From NCBI RefSeq assembly GCF_030541005.1, contig NZ_JASSVM010000008.1:1-64000 (forward strand): DNA of 64,000 nucleotides, given 5' to 3'. A program made the translations under genes and the position numbers. Below are positions 42,948 to 53,440 of this stretch, piece after piece (position 1 is the stretch's first letter; every line of letters starts with the position of its first letter). This DNA comes from Marinobacter sp. SS5-14b (GTDB taxonomy: Bacteria; Pseudomonadota; Gammaproteobacteria; Pseudomonadales; Oleiphilaceae). Below the pieces are notes generated by a model. The model saw only the letters and a program-made list of their open reading frames with translations. It was not told the origin of the DNA and ran no database searches.

Positions 42948-43268
42948 TCACTGGGCCTCCTTGAAGTCACGGATGTGCAGCAGGTCTTCCACCGGCAGCA
43001 CGGCTATGATTCCGTCGCTGGCAAGCCCCTTGTGCACCGTTCGGGCAATGAGGTCAACGATCTCGTCTGCCTGCTCGGCTTCCGTGAATATCTCCACGCG
43101 AACGGAATCGGCCATGGTGTCCTTGGCTTAGTAGTTTTTATATCGACCACGGCCATGGGTTTTAGACACCGTCATACCGGAAAAACCAGCCGCGATCAGC
43201 GCATCCTCTACTTTCTTCAAGTCCAGACTGGAGAAGATCGCAGTCACTTTGCAAAACTTCGTATTCAT
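42948..43268 (-). pseudogene. PII-family regulator with internal stop codon
   Basis: ATG at 43268 follows GAGGAGG. The frame reads MNTKFCKVTAIFSSLDLKKV, GFSGMTVSKTHGRGRYKNY, then TAA (43130-43128), then AKDTMADSVRVEIFTEAEQA, DEIVDLIARTVHKGLASDG, IIAVLPVEDLLHIRDFKEAQ and TGA. All PII strands and helices are present (106 sense codons plus the stop). The stop sits in the T-loop region, where PII proteins carry residues for partner binding. It would give a 45-residue peptide; restart at ATG (43114) is possible. A response-regulator promoter and weak Anr site lie upstream. Not visible as a single open frame. Confidence 0.8.
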
Positions 43269-43328
43269 TTCGCCTCCTCGTCAGTGAGCTGAAGAAGGAT
43301 CGCTCCGGTTCTTCGGCTTGAAAATGAC

Positions 43329-43360
43329 AGTTAATCACCCACAACTGAACTGACACTGAA
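43329..43360 (-). promoter_or_regulatory. Response-regulator promoter h of the PII gene
   Basis: Minus strand: TTCAG (43360-43356), six bases, TTCAG (43349-43345), ten bases, TTAACT (43334-43329). Predicted start near 43322, about 54 bases before the ATG. Confidence 0.65.
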
Positions 43361-43394
43361 AATAGGGAACAATCTGAAACCAGCCGGGGCTATA

Positions 43395-43408
43395 CTGATT
43401 TAAGTCAA
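43395..43408. promoter_or_regulatory. Imperfect Anr/FNR-like site
   Basis: CTGATTTAAGTCAA matches TTGAT-N4-ATCAA at 8 of 10 positions. Its centre lies about 80 bases before the predicted PII transcript start. It overlaps the stop codon of nuoN. Weak on its own; position in phase with the other composite promoters is what makes it notable. Confidence 0.4.
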
Positions 43409-44847
43409 AGAAGCCTGGCCGCCCAGGCGAGACCCGCCACCCAGTCAATAAACGGCACCGGGTAAATACCCAGCAGCAGTATTGAGACGGCAACAATCAG
43501 AAGGGCGAGTTTCTCTACCCGACCCCGGCCGGCATCCGCCACCGCCTGCTGCATACCCGGTTCGCGCAGATACAGGGTGACGATCACCCTCAGGTAGTAG
43601 AACAGCCCGATAACGCTGCCGATAACGATCCCTCCAACAAGCCACCACCGGCTGCCTTCCACACCCAGGGCGATGATATAGAATTTACCGAAGAATCCGG
43701 CGGTCAGCGGAATGCCGGCCAGGGACAACATGCTCAGAGTCAATAATGCTGCCAGCCAGGGGCTGTGCCAGAACAGTCCCCTGTAATGGTGCAACCCGGA
43801 GGCATCCTCGCCACTGCCGGTGCCGGAGACATGCATAATCACGCCAAACGCCCCCATGGTGGCCACAATATAGGTGAACAGGTAAACCCCGGTGGTTTCC
43901 AACGCCAGGGGGCCACCTACTATAACGACCACCAGCAGGTAGCCCATATGGGCGATGGAAGAGTAGCCCAGCAGGCGCTTCAGGTCAGGCTGGAACAGGG
44001 CCAGCAGGTTGCCACCGAACATGCTGAGAAGAGCCAGCAGGCTGATCAGGCCAAGGAGCCATCCACTGCCGAAGACCGGGGCCACCAGTACCAGCCGCAG
44101 CAATACCAGAAACACCGCCAGTTTGCTCACCGTGGCCAGCACAGTGGTCGCCGGCGCCAGACCTCCCTGGTATACGTCCGGTGTCCACTGGTGAAACGGT
44201 ATGATGGACAACTTGAACCCCAGCCCCACCAGTAACAGTGCGGCGCCGCCCAGAATCCAGGGGTCCGGACTGCCAGCAACCCCCGCGGCGAGTGCCGTCA
44301 GCTCAAGGTGGCCGGTGCGGGCATAGATCAACGCCATGCCAAACAGCAGAAAGGCGGTGGCGGCGGCGGACAATATGAGGTATTTGATCCCCGCCTCCAG
44401 GGACCGTTCTGTCCGGAAACTGTACGCCACCATGCCGTACAAAGGCATCGACAGCAATTCAAGGCTGATGAACAGGGTGGCCAGGTGGTTGCTGGCCACA
44501 AGGCCCAGGGCACCCGTTACCGCGCAAAGCAACAGCAGGTAAAACTCTTCCCGCGGCCCCCTGTAGCCGGCCAGGTAACCATGGCTCATGGCGGCGATAA
44601 ACAGGCCGCTCACCAACACCAGCGCGCTGCCCATGAGGGCAAGGCCGTCAAAGATCATCAGCGGCGGCGAAGAGGGCGCGGCCGAGGCCAGCGGCAGGCT
44701 CGCCAGGGCCAGGGCCAGACCGCTGACAGTGACCGCCGCGGTACCACCGTGGTGGCGTCGCCAGGCGACGCCCAGCATTACCAGTACGGCTGTCGAGGCG
44801 ACAATAAGCAGGGGCAGCAGCCCCACAAGATCGATCAGGGTCAGCAT
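43405..44847 (-). CDS. nuoN: NADH-quinone oxidoreductase subunit N
   Basis: 480 residues, about 14 membrane helices. An antiporter-like proton-pumping subunit of complex I. The TM5 glutamate is present (FISLELLSMPLYGMVAYS), as are the lysines GLGFKLSIIPFHQWTPDVYQ and TVSKLAVFL. The ATG overlaps the TGA of nuoM by one base (TGATG). Last gene of the nuo operon; no strong terminator follows, and the PII promoter lies just beyond. Confidence 0.93.
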   Translation of the reverse strand: MLTLIDLVGLLPLLIVASTAVLVMLGVAWRRHHGGTAAVTVSGLALALASLPLASAAPSSPPLMIFDGLALMGSALVLVSGLFIAAMSHGYLAGYRGPREEFYLLLLCAVTGALGLVASNHLATLFISLELLSMPLYGMVAYSFRTERSLEAGIKYLILSAAATAFLLFGMALIYARTGHLELTALAAGVAGSPDPWILGGAALLLVGLGFKLSIIPFHQWTPDVYQGGLAPATTVLATVSKLAVFLVLLRLVLVAPVFGSGWLLGLISLLALLSMFGGNLLALFQPDLKRLLGYSSIAHMGYLLVVVIVGGPLALETTGVYLFTYIVATMGAFGVIMHVSGTGSGEDASGLHHYRGLFWHSPWLAALLTLSMLSLAGIPLTAGFFGKFYIIALGVEGSRWWLVGGIVIGSVIGLFYYLRVIVTLYLREPGMQQAVADAGRGRVEKLALLIVAVSILLLGIYPVPFIDWVAGLAWAARLL

Positions 44848-46370
44848 CAGTTCATCCCTCCTGCCCGGACCGGGCCCGCCATGAACAGGTCCGCCACCGG
44901 CCGGACCATTGACGCCGTGGTATCAAGCAGGGGTTGCGGATTCAGGCCCACTGCCAGGGTGAGTCCGATCAAGGCCAACATCATGCCGTACTCCCGCACA
45001 TCCGGACCCGCGAGCAGGCCCGGTTGTTGTTCGCGACCGAAATGCACCCGCTGCATCATCAGCAGTGAATAGATCGCGCCAAGCACCAGCCCGGCGCTGG
45101 CGATGACCACCACCACCGGAGCGCTGCGGAAGGTACCGAACAGTACCATGAACTCGCCAAGGAAATTGGCCGTGGCGGGCATCCCCAGAGAGGCCGCCAG
45201 GAAAAACAAGGTCACGCCGGGCAACACCGGTATTCGGCCCCAGAGCCCGCCCATGCGACGCATATCCCGGGTATGAATGCGTTCAAAGAGCTGGCCACTG
45301 AGGATGAACAGAGCGGCACTGGAGAACGCATGGGCCACCATGAGTACGATTGCGCCCTGGATCGCCAGTTCGGACCCCGAATAAACGGCAATCAGCACGA
45401 ACCCCATATGGGATATGCTGGCATAGGCAATCAGCCGCTTGATATCCTGCTGGCCGCAGGCCAGGACCGCGCCGTAAATAATACCCACGACCCCCAGCGC
45501 CATGGCCACCGGCGCAAAGGCCTGGGACTGTTCCGGAAACAGCGGAATCGCAAAGCGCAGCATGCCGTAGGCGGCGGTTTTCAGCAGAATGCCCGCAAGG
45601 TCCACGCTGCCGGCAGTGGGCGCCTGGGCGTGCGCATCCGGCAGCCAGCCATGAAAAGGCACGACAGGCAGCTTCACCGCAAAGGCAATAAAAAACCCGA
45701 GCATAATCCAGAAGGACAGATTGTCGGGCACGTCGGCATTCAACAGTGCGTCATAGCTGAAGGTTATCTCGCCGGAGCTGGTGTAATGCACGAACACCAG
45801 CGCAAGGATCGCCACCAGCATCAGCAGGCCGCTGGCCTGGGTGTAGATGAAGAAGCGGGTGGCGGCACGAATCCGGGTTTGCCCCGGGGAGCCGCTGTGC
45901 CCCCAGAGGGCAATCAGAAAATACATGGGTACCAGCATCACTTCCCAGAACAGGAAGAACAGGAGCAGGTCCAGCGCCAGAAACACACCCACGACGCCAC
46001 CCAGAACAAACAGCAGATTCAGATGAAAAAAGCCCACCCGCTCGACAATCTCTTTCCATGAGCAAAGTACCGCCAAGGCACCGAGAAAGCCGGTCAGCGC
46101 AATCAGGATCAGCGACAAGCCGTCCAGAGCCAGATGAATCTCGATGCCAAAACGAGGAATCCAGGGGACTCGCCACTCCAGCAGCCACGGTCTCTCGCCG
46201 GTGCCATAGGCGCTGAAATCACCGCCTGCCCAAAGCACGACGCTGACCGCCAGCACGAACAGCATGGTGGCCAGGGCAATCCAGCGCGGCGCCTGTTCGC
46301 CCCAACGCTCCGAGTGCCAGCACAGCATGCCACCGAGGAAGGGAATCAGAATCAGCCAGAACAGAATCAT
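44847..46370 (-). CDS. nuoM: NADH-quinone oxidoreductase subunit M
   Basis: 507 residues from ATG at 46370, which overlaps the nuoL stop (ATGA); the longer frame is a shadow. Antiporter-like subunit with the TM5 Glu (FFLFWEVMLVPMYFLIALWG), the TM7 Lys (AFAVKLPVVPFHGWLPDAHA) and TM8 Lys (GILLKTAAYGMLRF). Translocates protons in the membrane arm of complex I. Standard length and order. Confidence 0.94.
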   Translation of the reverse strand: MILFWLILIPFLGGMLCWHSERWGEQAPRWIALATMLFVLAVSVVLWAGGDFSAYGTGERPWLLEWRVPWIPRFGIEIHLALDGLSLILIALTGFLGALAVLCSWKEIVERVGFFHLNLLFVLGGVVGVFLALDLLLFFLFWEVMLVPMYFLIALWGHSGSPGQTRIRAATRFFIYTQASGLLMLVAILALVFVHYTSSGEITFSYDALLNADVPDNLSFWIMLGFFIAFAVKLPVVPFHGWLPDAHAQAPTAGSVDLAGILLKTAAYGMLRFAIPLFPEQSQAFAPVAMALGVVGIIYGAVLACGQQDIKRLIAYASISHMGFVLIAVYSGSELAIQGAIVLMVAHAFSSAALFILSGQLFERIHTRDMRRMGGLWGRIPVLPGVTLFFLAASLGMPATANFLGEFMVLFGTFRSAPVVVVIASAGLVLGAIYSLLMMQRVHFGREQQPGLLAGPDVREYGMMLALIGLTLAVGLNPQPLLDTTASMVRPVADLFMAGPVRAGGMN

Positions 46371-48235
46371 GCGCCACCTCCCTGAGTCATTACCAGGCCA
46401 ACCAGTATCACCGTGGCACCGAATACCATCACTTTGGCGTAAGTCCGCAGCTGGCCGTCCTGGGACCGCACCAGGCCCGCATTGCACAGGCGGGCAATCA
46501 CGGCCGGCAGGTTCATCCCCAGGTTAATAAAGTCGAAACGCAGCACGCGTACCAGGGTCTGCCAGGGCCGGACCAGTGTCCGGTCGAACAGGGCATCGAA
46601 GCCCCAGGCCCGGTTGAACAGGATCCAGAGCCGCGCCCCCAGGCCCCGACCGACCTTTGCGTCAAGCCACCGGCGCCGCGCCAGGAACAGCCAGCCAGCC
46701 AGAGCCAGGCCAGCAAGCACCGCTCCGGTCGCCAGGAACTGAAACAGGGTGTGGCCGGCGTTCGTGGCATCATCGGGGCGCGGCGGGAACACCACCTCAA
46801 GCCCCGGGTACAGCCAGGCACCAACGAAGGTGGAAAGCACGGCCAGGATTGCCAAAGGCAGGTGATGCCTGAGGGGACTGGTGCCCGGCCGGGGATGGCG
46901 TGCATGATCACTGCGGGGCTGGCCATGAAAAATGCCCAGGATCAGCCGCACCGTGTACAGGCCGGTTAGCACGGCTCCGGTCAGACCCGCCGCGAACAGT
47001 CCGTAGTGGCCCGAGGCCATGGCCTGCCAGAGAATCTCGTCCTTGCTGAAGAAGCCCGCGGTTACCAGCGGCAATGCCACCAGCGACGCGCCCCCCGCCA
47101 GGAAACCGGCATAGGCGACCGGCAGTTTGCGCCAGAGCCCACCCAGCCGGCTCAGATCCTGTTCATGGTGGCAACTGATGATAACGGCCCCGGCTGAAAG
47201 GAACAGCAATGCCTTGAAGAAGGCGTGGGTCATCAGGTGAAAAATGGCCGCGTCAAACGCCCCGACCCCCAGCGCCAGGAACATGTAGCCGATCTGGCTC
47301 ATGGTGGAATAGGCCAGCACCCGCTTGATGTCAGTCTGGGCCAGGGCCGCGAAGGCCGCCAGCAACAGCGACAGGGCTCCGATGATGCCCACCAGCCACA
47401 TCACATCCGGTGCCAGCAGGAACAGCCCGTTCAGGCGTGCAATCAGATAAACGCCGGCGGTCACCATGGTGGCCGCGTGGATCAGGGCCGACACCGGAGT
47501 GGGGCCTGCCATGGCATCCGGCAGCCAGGTGTGCAGCGGCACCTGTGCAGACTTGCCCAGGGCACCGCCAAGGACCAGCAATGCCGCAAGATTGGCAGTG
47601 ACACTCCCCTCGGCCCAGACCCGTGGTGCCTGCTCCAGCACCAATCCGATATCGAGGGTGCCGAGTTCCACGAAGATCAGGAACAGCCCCAGGGCAAGGA
47701 ATACGTCACCTGTGCGGGTCACGATAAACGCCTTGAACGCCGCCCGCCCATTAGCTTCGTTCTGATAGTAGTAGCCGATAAGGCCGTAGCTGCAAAGGCC
47801 AACGCCTTCCCAACCGAGAAACAGCAACAGCAGGTTATCGGCCAGCACCAGCACCAGCATGCTGAACACAAACAGGTTCATCCAGGCATAGAAGCGGGTT
47901 ATACCGGCATCGCCCACCATGTACCAGACAGCGAACAGGTGAATCAGGAAACCCACGCCGGTGATGATCGACATCATGACCAGCGAGAGACGATCAACCA
48001 CCACGCCCATGGTCGGCTGGAACTCGCCCACGGAAACCCAGGTCCAGAGCGTGAAGCCCTGGCTGTCGCCGGAGAAGGTCAGCAGCGCCCAGGCGGTGGC
48101 CAGCGCGGCCAGCCCCACGCTGCCCACGCCAATGGCCGCGCTGGCCCGCGGTCCCAGCCGCCCGCCGGAAAAGCCGAGAACAATGGCACCGGCCAGAGGT
48201 AACAGAAATGACAGTAAAGTCGCAGCCATCATCAT
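46367..48235 (-). CDS. nuoL: NADH-quinone oxidoreductase subunit L
   Basis: 622 residues, distal antiporter-like subunit with the long lateral helix at its C-terminus. Recognisable blocks are [40 protein letters not shown] with [20 protein letters not shown], and [20 protein letters not shown]. The start [10 protein letters not shown] overlaps the end of nuoK by four bases; any of the first three Met codons could be used. Pumps protons as the last of the three antiporter-like subunits. Confidence 0.94.
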   Translation of the reverse strand: MMMAATLLSFLLPLAGAIVLGFSGGRLGPRASAAIGVGSVGLAALATAWALLTFSGDSQGFTLWTWVSVGEFQPTMGVVVDRLSLVMMSIITGVGFLIHLFAVWYMVGDAGITRFYAWMNLFVFSMLVLVLADNLLLLFLGWEGVGLCSYGLIGYYYQNEANGRAAFKAFIVTRTGDVFLALGLFLIFVELGTLDIGLVLEQAPRVWAEGSVTANLAALLVLGGALGKSAQVPLHTWLPDAMAGPTPVSALIHAATMVTAGVYLIARLNGLFLLAPDVMWLVGIIGALSLLLAAFAALAQTDIKRVLAYSTMSQIGYMFLALGVGAFDAAIFHLMTHAFFKALLFLSAGAVIISCHHEQDLSRLGGLWRKLPVAYAGFLAGGASLVALPLVTAGFFSKDEILWQAMASGHYGLFAAGLTGAVLTGLYTVRLILGIFHGQPRSDHARHPRPGTSPLRHHLPLAILAVLSTFVGAWLYPGLEVVFPPRPDDATNAGHTLFQFLATGAVLAGLALAGWLFLARRRWLDAKVGRGLGARLWILFNRAWGFDALFDRTLVRPWQTLVRVLRFDFINLGMNLPAVIARLCNAGLVRSQDGQLRTYAKVMVFGATVILVGLVMTQGGGA

Positions 48236-48540
48236 CCACGCATCCTGCTGACTTCGTGCAGCTCAAGTGAACGGAAACGCTGGTAAAGCTGTATCATCAG
48301 CGCCAGGCCGACGCTGGCCTCGGCTGCCGCCAGGGTGATGACCAGCAGGAACATGGCCTGCCCCTCCGGCTGGTTCCAGGCGGTGCTGCCCACCACAAAG
48401 GCCAGCGCGGCGGCATTGAGCATGACTTCCAGGCTCATGAGAACGAACAGCATACTGCGCCTCAGCATCAACCCGGCCAACCCCAGGCTGAAAAGAATAA
48501 CGGCCAGGATCAGGCCATGCTCCATCGGGATACCAGTCAT
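48232..48540 (-). CDS. nuoK: NADH-quinone oxidoreductase subunit K
   Basis: 102 residues from ATG at 48540, overlapping the nuoJ TGA (ATGA); this is the usual NuoK length. Three membrane helices with the conserved acidic residues: [14 protein letters not shown] in TM2 and [14 protein letters not shown] in TM3. Part of the proton path linking the quinone site to the antiporter subunits. Confidence 0.93.
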   Translation of the reverse strand: MTGIPMEHGLILAVILFSLGLAGLMLRRSMLFVLMSLEVMLNAAALAFVVGSTAWNQPEGQAMFLLVITLAAAEASVGLALMIQLYQRFRSLELHEVSRMRG

Positions 48541-49061
48541 CGGGTGCCTCCACGGTTGCGATTGCCCCGGGGTTTGTTGCGCCGGCCCACGTGGGACGCC
48601 GTCACCAGCGCCGCCAGCAGCAGAATGGCGGCCAGTTCCACCACTATCAGCCATGGGCCGAACAGGGTGAGGCCGATGTCCCGGGCGGTTATCAGCTCAC
48701 CGTCAATGGTCATGCCTGCCTGCCCGTCGCCGATCAGCGCCACCAGCGCCACCAGCAACACCAGAGCCAGCAGCGACGGCCCGAGCCAGTAGCCCGGACG
48801 TTGCCACAGGGGATCCCGCTTGGCCTCCGGACGCAGGTTGAGCATCATCACCACGAACACGAACAGCACCATTATGGCGCCGGCATAGACGATAATCTCG
48901 AGAGCACCGGCAAAGGGCGCACCCAGGGCGAAGAACACCAGGGCGACGGCAATCAGCGAAACAATCAGGTACACCACCGCATGCACCGGACTGGAGCCGC
49001 TGATAAGACCGACCGTGGCCAGCACCGCCACCAGGCCGCTAAGGTAGAATCCCAGTTCCAT
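48537..49061 (-). CDS. nuoJ: NADH-quinone oxidoreductase subunit J
   Basis: 174 residues with five membrane helices. Has the conserved TM3 region [20 protein letters not shown] (about 57-76) that changes between helix and pi-bulge in complex I, followed by MMLNLRPE. It starts 18 bases after nuoI and its TGA overlaps the nuoK ATG. Confidence 0.93.
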   Translation of the reverse strand: MELGFYLSGLVAVLATVGLISGSSPVHAVVYLIVSLIAVALVFFALGAPFAGALEIIVYAGAIMVLFVFVVMMLNLRPEAKRDPLWQRPGYWLGPSLLALVLLVALVALIGDGQAGMTIDGELITARDIGLTLFGPWLIVVELAAILLLAALVTASHVGRRNKPRGNRNRGGTR

Positions 49062-49079
49062 CAGTAGTTCCTTTTTTGG

Positions 49080-49640
49080 TCAGGGTAAAAGCGTACGGAC
49101 ATCCTCCGGGACCTCCTCGTTCTGTGCCTCACCTTTATCCTTGCCGGCGATAGCCATGCCGGCAACCTTGTAAAAGTGGTAGTCGTGGTCCTTGCCGGGG
49201 CCGTTGATCAGCAGATCTTCCTTCTCGTACACCAACTGCTGACGCTGGTACTCGCCCATCTCGAAATCCGGTGTCAACTGGATGGCGGAGGTGGGGCAGG
49301 CCTCTTCACACATGCCGCAGAAAATGCAACGGGAAAAGTTGATGCGGAAGAACTCCGGATACCAGCGGCCGTCGTCTTTTTCACCTTTCTGCAGGGAAAT
49401 ACAATCCACCGGGCAGGCCACCGCGCAAAGGTTGCACGCCACGCATCGTTCTTCGCCGTCCGGATCCCGGGTGAGTATGATGCGGCCCCGGTACCGGGGA
49501 GGCAGATAAACCTCCTCTTCCGGATAGTTCACGGTTTCCCGCTTGCGGAAGCCGTGCATGAATACCATCCACATGGTACGCAACAGCGACCAACTGGCCG
49601 GTATCAGCCATAACACCGACAACACCTTGTTTTTTCGCAT
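49080..49640 (-). CDS. nuoI: NADH-quinone oxidoreductase subunit I
   Basis: 186 residues. Two [4Fe-4S] binding motifs, [15 protein letters not shown] and [16 protein letters not shown], hold clusters N6a and N6b that pass electrons toward the quinone. The N-terminal amphipathic helix anchors it to the membrane arm. Ten bases after nuoH. Confidence 0.94.
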   Translation of the reverse strand: MRKNKVLSVLWLIPASWSLLRTMWMVFMHGFRKRETVNYPEEEVYLPPRYRGRIILTRDPDGEERCVACNLCAVACPVDCISLQKGEKDDGRWYPEFFRINFSRCIFCGMCEEACPTSAIQLTPDFEMGEYQRQQLVYEKEDLLINGPGKDHDYHFYKVAGMAIAGKDKGEAQNEEVPEDVRTLLP

Positions 49641-49649
49641 CTTTCCTCC

Positions 49650-50627
49650 CTATGAACCGGTCAGTAGCAGCACCGCCCCGGTAGCCAGCAGATTGACCAG
49701 GGTCAGCGGCAGACACACCCGCCAGCCAAAGCTCATCACCCGGTCATACCTGGGCCGTGGCAGCGATGCCCGGAGCAGGATAAACAGCATCAGGAAGAAG
49801 CTGGTCTTGAGGGCAAACCACACAATGGGTGGCAGCCAGGGGCCCTGCCAGCCGCCGAAAAACAATGTCACGATCAGCGCGGAAACCAGCACCATGCCCA
49901 CGTATTCGCCAATGAAAAACATGCCGAACTTCATACCGGAGTACTCGACATGGTAACCATCCGCCAGTTCCTGTTCCGCCTCCGGCTGGTCGAAAGGGTG
50001 GCGGTGTGTTACCGCGATGCCGGCGATCAGAAATGTGACGAAACCCAGGAACTGGGGAATCACGAACCACAGGCCTTCCTGGGCCGCGACGATGTCGCGC
50101 AGGTTGAAGGAGCCGGCCATGGCCACCACACCCATGAGCGACAGCCCCATGAACACTTCGTAGGACAGGGTCTGGGCCGAGGCTCGCAACGCGCCGAGCA
50201 AGGCATACTTATTGCCACTGGCCCAGCCACCGATTAACACCGCGTAGACGTTGATGCCGGCCAGCGCGAGGAAGAACAGCAGCCCGATGTGCATGTCCGC
50301 CACCCCCCACCCCGGTGTTATGGGGATAATAACGAAAGACAGCAGCAGGGAAGCGAAGGCAAGGTTGGGTGCCAGCATAAACAGGGCGCGGCTGGCAAAG
50401 GGCGGAGTCCAGTCTTCCTTGAAAAAGATCTTCAGCATATCGGCAATCAGTTGAAGAGTGCCGAATGGCCCTACCCGGTTGGGACCATAACGATCCTGCC
50501 AGAGGCCCAGCAGCCGACGTTCGACCACGGTCAGTGCCGCTCCCACCACGACCACGGCAAGCAGGATCACCAGCGCCTGGAACATGGCCCAGAGAGTGGC
50601 TGCCAGTTGTGGAGTCCACCAGCTCAT
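49650..50627 (-). CDS. nuoH: NADH-quinone oxidoreductase subunit H
   Basis: 325 residues, eight membrane helices. Conserved [20 protein letters not shown] and [14 protein letters not shown] near the start, [18 protein letters not shown] in the second half, and a [20 protein letters not shown] end. Forms the quinone-binding cavity with NuoB and NuoD. ATG overlaps the nuoG TGA (ATGA). Confidence 0.94.
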   Translation of the reverse strand: MSWWTPQLAATLWAMFQALVILLAVVVVGAALTVVERRLLGLWQDRYGPNRVGPFGTLQLIADMLKIFFKEDWTPPFASRALFMLAPNLAFASLLLSFVIIPITPGWGVADMHIGLLFFLALAGINVYAVLIGGWASGNKYALLGALRASAQTLSYEVFMGLSLMGVVAMAGSFNLRDIVAAQEGLWFVIPQFLGFVTFLIAGIAVTHRHPFDQPEAEQELADGYHVEYSGMKFGMFFIGEYVGMVLVSALIVTLFFGGWQGPWLPPIVWFALKTSFFLMLFILLRASLPRPRYDRVMSFGWRVCLPLTLVNLLATGAVLLLTGS

Positions 50628-53380
50628 GACTCACCTCCCGTGGGTTTTCCTAAAGTGAGTGTCGCGCCCTGCCCCAGGCCGGGCAACAATCCCGCGGGCA
50701 GGCCAGCCCAGCCGGGGGGCCAGTCTTCCTGCTCCGATACCGTAATGTCCGGACCGCCAAACAGCATCAGGCTGTCGCCCTCACGCACACCAAGCAGCGT
50801 CAGACTGTCGCCGTCGCGCACGCCCAGCGCCTCGGCATCCGGGCGGGCCAGGATGACCACCGGCGCGGTCATCCGCTGCCGGACAGGTTCAGCCCGGGCA
50901 GACGTTTCCTCGCCCCCGAACACCCGTGGCAACACCAGCGCCCGCAGCCCGCTGCTGTCAGTGGCGCCGTCATCAAAGACCGGGTCGGGGTATTCGCGAT
51001 GGCCGGGCTGAGGCCGAATCAATCTTATGCCCGGGTCCCCTCCGCGCAGGTGACCGCCCACTTCATCGGTGAACTTGTTCCACGCCTGCGGGGAATTCCA
51101 GCCCGGCGCCCAGGCGAAAGGTATCTGCTGCCGGGGCCGGTCAAATCCGCTGTAGCCTTCCATGGAGTAAGCGAAGGGTGTATCGGTATCCTGTGGCGGG
51201 CGGGGTTCATTTACATCGAGGTTGGCGCGCATGGCGGTGCGGCCGCTGTAACGCTGGGGCTCACGGGCCAGCCGCAGGCCCTCTATGCGATAATCGGGCC
51301 CGGGCGCGGCATCCACAATCCCGGCCAGGCCTGGATGGGCCCCGGCGCAGGCCCGGGTGGCCAGATCCAGGCTGATATCCCCGGGGGCTTCGCCCCGCAG
51401 CCCGGCGGCCAGGGTGTGTAACCAGCGCCAGCTCTCGTGAATTCGGGTCTCGGGGCGCAGGTAGGCCGGTTCGAACACCCGGAAGAAGCGCTGGGCCCGC
51501 CCTTCCAGATTTACCAGGGTTCCGCTCCCTTCCGCGAAACTGGCAGCAGGCAGGATGAAGTCCGCCCCCTCGGCGGTTCTCGTCCGCTGGTGGTCCAGCA
51601 CCACGCGGGTGTTGGCACGGGCCAGGGCCTGCTCCACCCGGTCGGCGGGCAGGCGTTGATACAGGTCGTTCTCCAGCACCACCACCGCATCGGCCCGACC
51701 CTCACTCAACTCATCCAGCGCCCAGTCCAGTGTCTGCCCCCCCATGAGCGACAGCCCGGTGCTGTTGGCCTCCCGCCGGATCAACACCAGCCCACCCTGC
51801 GCTGCCCGCCTGGACAGGGCCCGGGCAACCGCACCGGCGGCTTCCAGGATGGCCTCGCTGGCGAGGGAGCCGCCGCTGACAACCAGCGGCCGCGCCGCTT
51901 TTAACAGGCTGACGGCGATTTCTCCGGCCCGCTCCTGGCTGGCCGGGTCGAGGCCGTCCACCGGGGGCGCCGCCGGGTCGATGGCATGAGCCACCGCGAA
52001 ACCGAGCCGGGCGATATCATCCGGCGCCAGGGCATGGCGGGCGACAGCGACACTGTCCAGCTCGGTGGGCGCTGGCCAGACAATGTGCAGCGGGTGGTAC
52101 CGGTCCTGCCCCAGGGTCTTGACGGCCTCGGCATTCCAGGCCGGCACGCCGATCTGTTCAGCCAGTTCTTCCCGCCGTGACAGCACAGCCTGACGCAGAT
52201 TCAGCCCCAGGCGCGCGGCGCTCTGGACCGGGTCCTCGCCCAGCACCAGAATGGCATCGTGGCGTTCTATTTCCCGGGGTGTCGGGGTGGGCAGTCCCGA
52301 CGTTTCCTGCAGCCGGTTCATCATGGCCAGGCACGCCTGCTCCCGGGACTCTATCCCGGTGGAAAAGTTTTCCGGCCCCACCATGGCCAATAGCTGGTGA
52401 TTGCTTTCCAGACTGGCCCGGGGCGATCCGATGCCGATGATGCGCCGGGCCTGACGCAGGGCGCCGGTGATACGCTCCAGGGCCGGATCCACCCCCAGCG
52501 TCACGGCCTCCTGCCCCGGCCGTTCGGTCCATTCCGGAACCCGTGGCCGGTCGGCGCGGTTGACGTATCCGTAACCAAACCGGCCGCGGTCACAGAGGAA
52601 GTGGCTGTTAACCTCACCGTGGTAGCGGTTTTCGATGCGGCGAATCTCGCCGTAGCGTTCCCCGGGGCTGATGTTGCAACCGACCGCGCACTGGTGGCAG
52701 ATGCCGGGGGCATACTGCAGGTCCCACTTTCGGGTGTAGTGATCGGAATGACTCTGGTCGGTGAACACCCCAGTGGGGCAGACTTCGGTGAGGTTGCCGG
52801 AGAACGGGCTTTCCAGTGCGCCTTCGGCGTATCGTCCGAAGTAGATGTTGTCCCGGGCACCAAAGGCGCCCAGATCGGTGCCACCGGCGTAGTCGTTGTA
52901 AAAGCGCACGCACCGGTAGCAGGTAATGCAGCGGTTCATTTCGTGGGCGATGAACGGCCCCAGGTACTGGTTGCGGCGAGTGCGCTTGTTGAACCGGTAG
53001 CGGCGGCGGTCATGGCCGGTCATTACCGTCATGTCCTGCAGGTGGCAATGGCCGCCCTCCTCGCACACCGGGCAGTCGTGGGGGTGATTGATCATCAGCC
53101 ACTCCACCACACTGGCCCGGAAAGCCCGGGCTTCCTCGTCATCGATATCGATTCGGGTCTGGTCCGCCGCCGGGGTCATACAGGACATGACCAGAACGCC
53201 CTTGTTGTCGTCCTTGTCCTTGTACTGGCGCACCGCGCACTGGCGACAGGCGCCGACACTTCCCATGGCCGGATGCCAGCAGAAATAGGGAATATCCAGG
53301 CCCAGTGACAGACAGGCCTGGAGCAGGTTGTGCGCCCCGTTGACCTCGTAGGTTTTTCCGTCCACGTGAATCGTCGCCAT
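50624..53380 (-). CDS. nuoG: NADH-quinone oxidoreductase subunit G
   Basis: 918 residues from ATG at 53380; a GTG six codons earlier (53398) is possible. The N-terminal domain carries the [2Fe-2S] site ([19 protein letters not shown]) and His/Cys ligands ([17 protein letters not shown]), then two [4Fe-4S] sites ([10 protein letters not shown] and [17 protein letters not shown]). The molybdopterin-oxidoreductase-like body follows without a cofactor role. It spans much of the hydrophilic arm, conducting electrons from NuoF. GC-rich with many long shadow frames on both strands. Confidence 0.92.
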   Translation of the reverse strand: MATIHVDGKTYEVNGAHNLLQACLSLGLDIPYFCWHPAMGSVGACRQCAVRQYKDKDDNKGVLVMSCMTPAADQTRIDIDDEEARAFRASVVEWLMINHPHDCPVCEEGGHCHLQDMTVMTGHDRRRYRFNKRTRRNQYLGPFIAHEMNRCITCYRCVRFYNDYAGGTDLGAFGARDNIYFGRYAEGALESPFSGNLTEVCPTGVFTDQSHSDHYTRKWDLQYAPGICHQCAVGCNISPGERYGEIRRIENRYHGEVNSHFLCDRGRFGYGYVNRADRPRVPEWTERPGQEAVTLGVDPALERITGALRQARRIIGIGSPRASLESNHQLLAMVGPENFSTGIESREQACLAMMNRLQETSGLPTPTPREIERHDAILVLGEDPVQSAARLGLNLRQAVLSRREELAEQIGVPAWNAEAVKTLGQDRYHPLHIVWPAPTELDSVAVARHALAPDDIARLGFAVAHAIDPAAPPVDGLDPASQERAGEIAVSLLKAARPLVVSGGSLASEAILEAAGAVARALSRRAAQGGLVLIRREANSTGLSLMGGQTLDWALDELSEGRADAVVVLENDLYQRLPADRVEQALARANTRVVLDHQRTRTAEGADFILPAASFAEGSGTLVNLEGRAQRFFRVFEPAYLRPETRIHESWRWLHTLAAGLRGEAPGDISLDLATRACAGAHPGLAGIVDAAPGPDYRIEGLRLAREPQRYSGRTAMRANLDVNEPRPPQDTDTPFAYSMEGYSGFDRPRQQIPFAWAPGWNSPQAWNKFTDEVGGHLRGGDPGIRLIRPQPGHREYPDPVFDDGATDSSGLRALVLPRVFGGEETSARAEPVRQRMTAPVVILARPDAEALGVRDGDSLTLLGVREGDSLMLFGGPDITVSEQEDWPPGWAGLPAGLLPGLGQGATLTLGKPTGGES

Positions 53381-53440
53381 GCTTGCTTCTGCCTTCACCT
53401 AGAAAGTACGATCACTGTTTGTTGAAAGTGACTGTTGAAA

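Noticed and set aside
47225..48202. Gln/His-rich plus-strand frames opposite the nuo genes
   Set aside because: Produced by reverse complement of Leu/Ala-rich membrane genes; no independent support.
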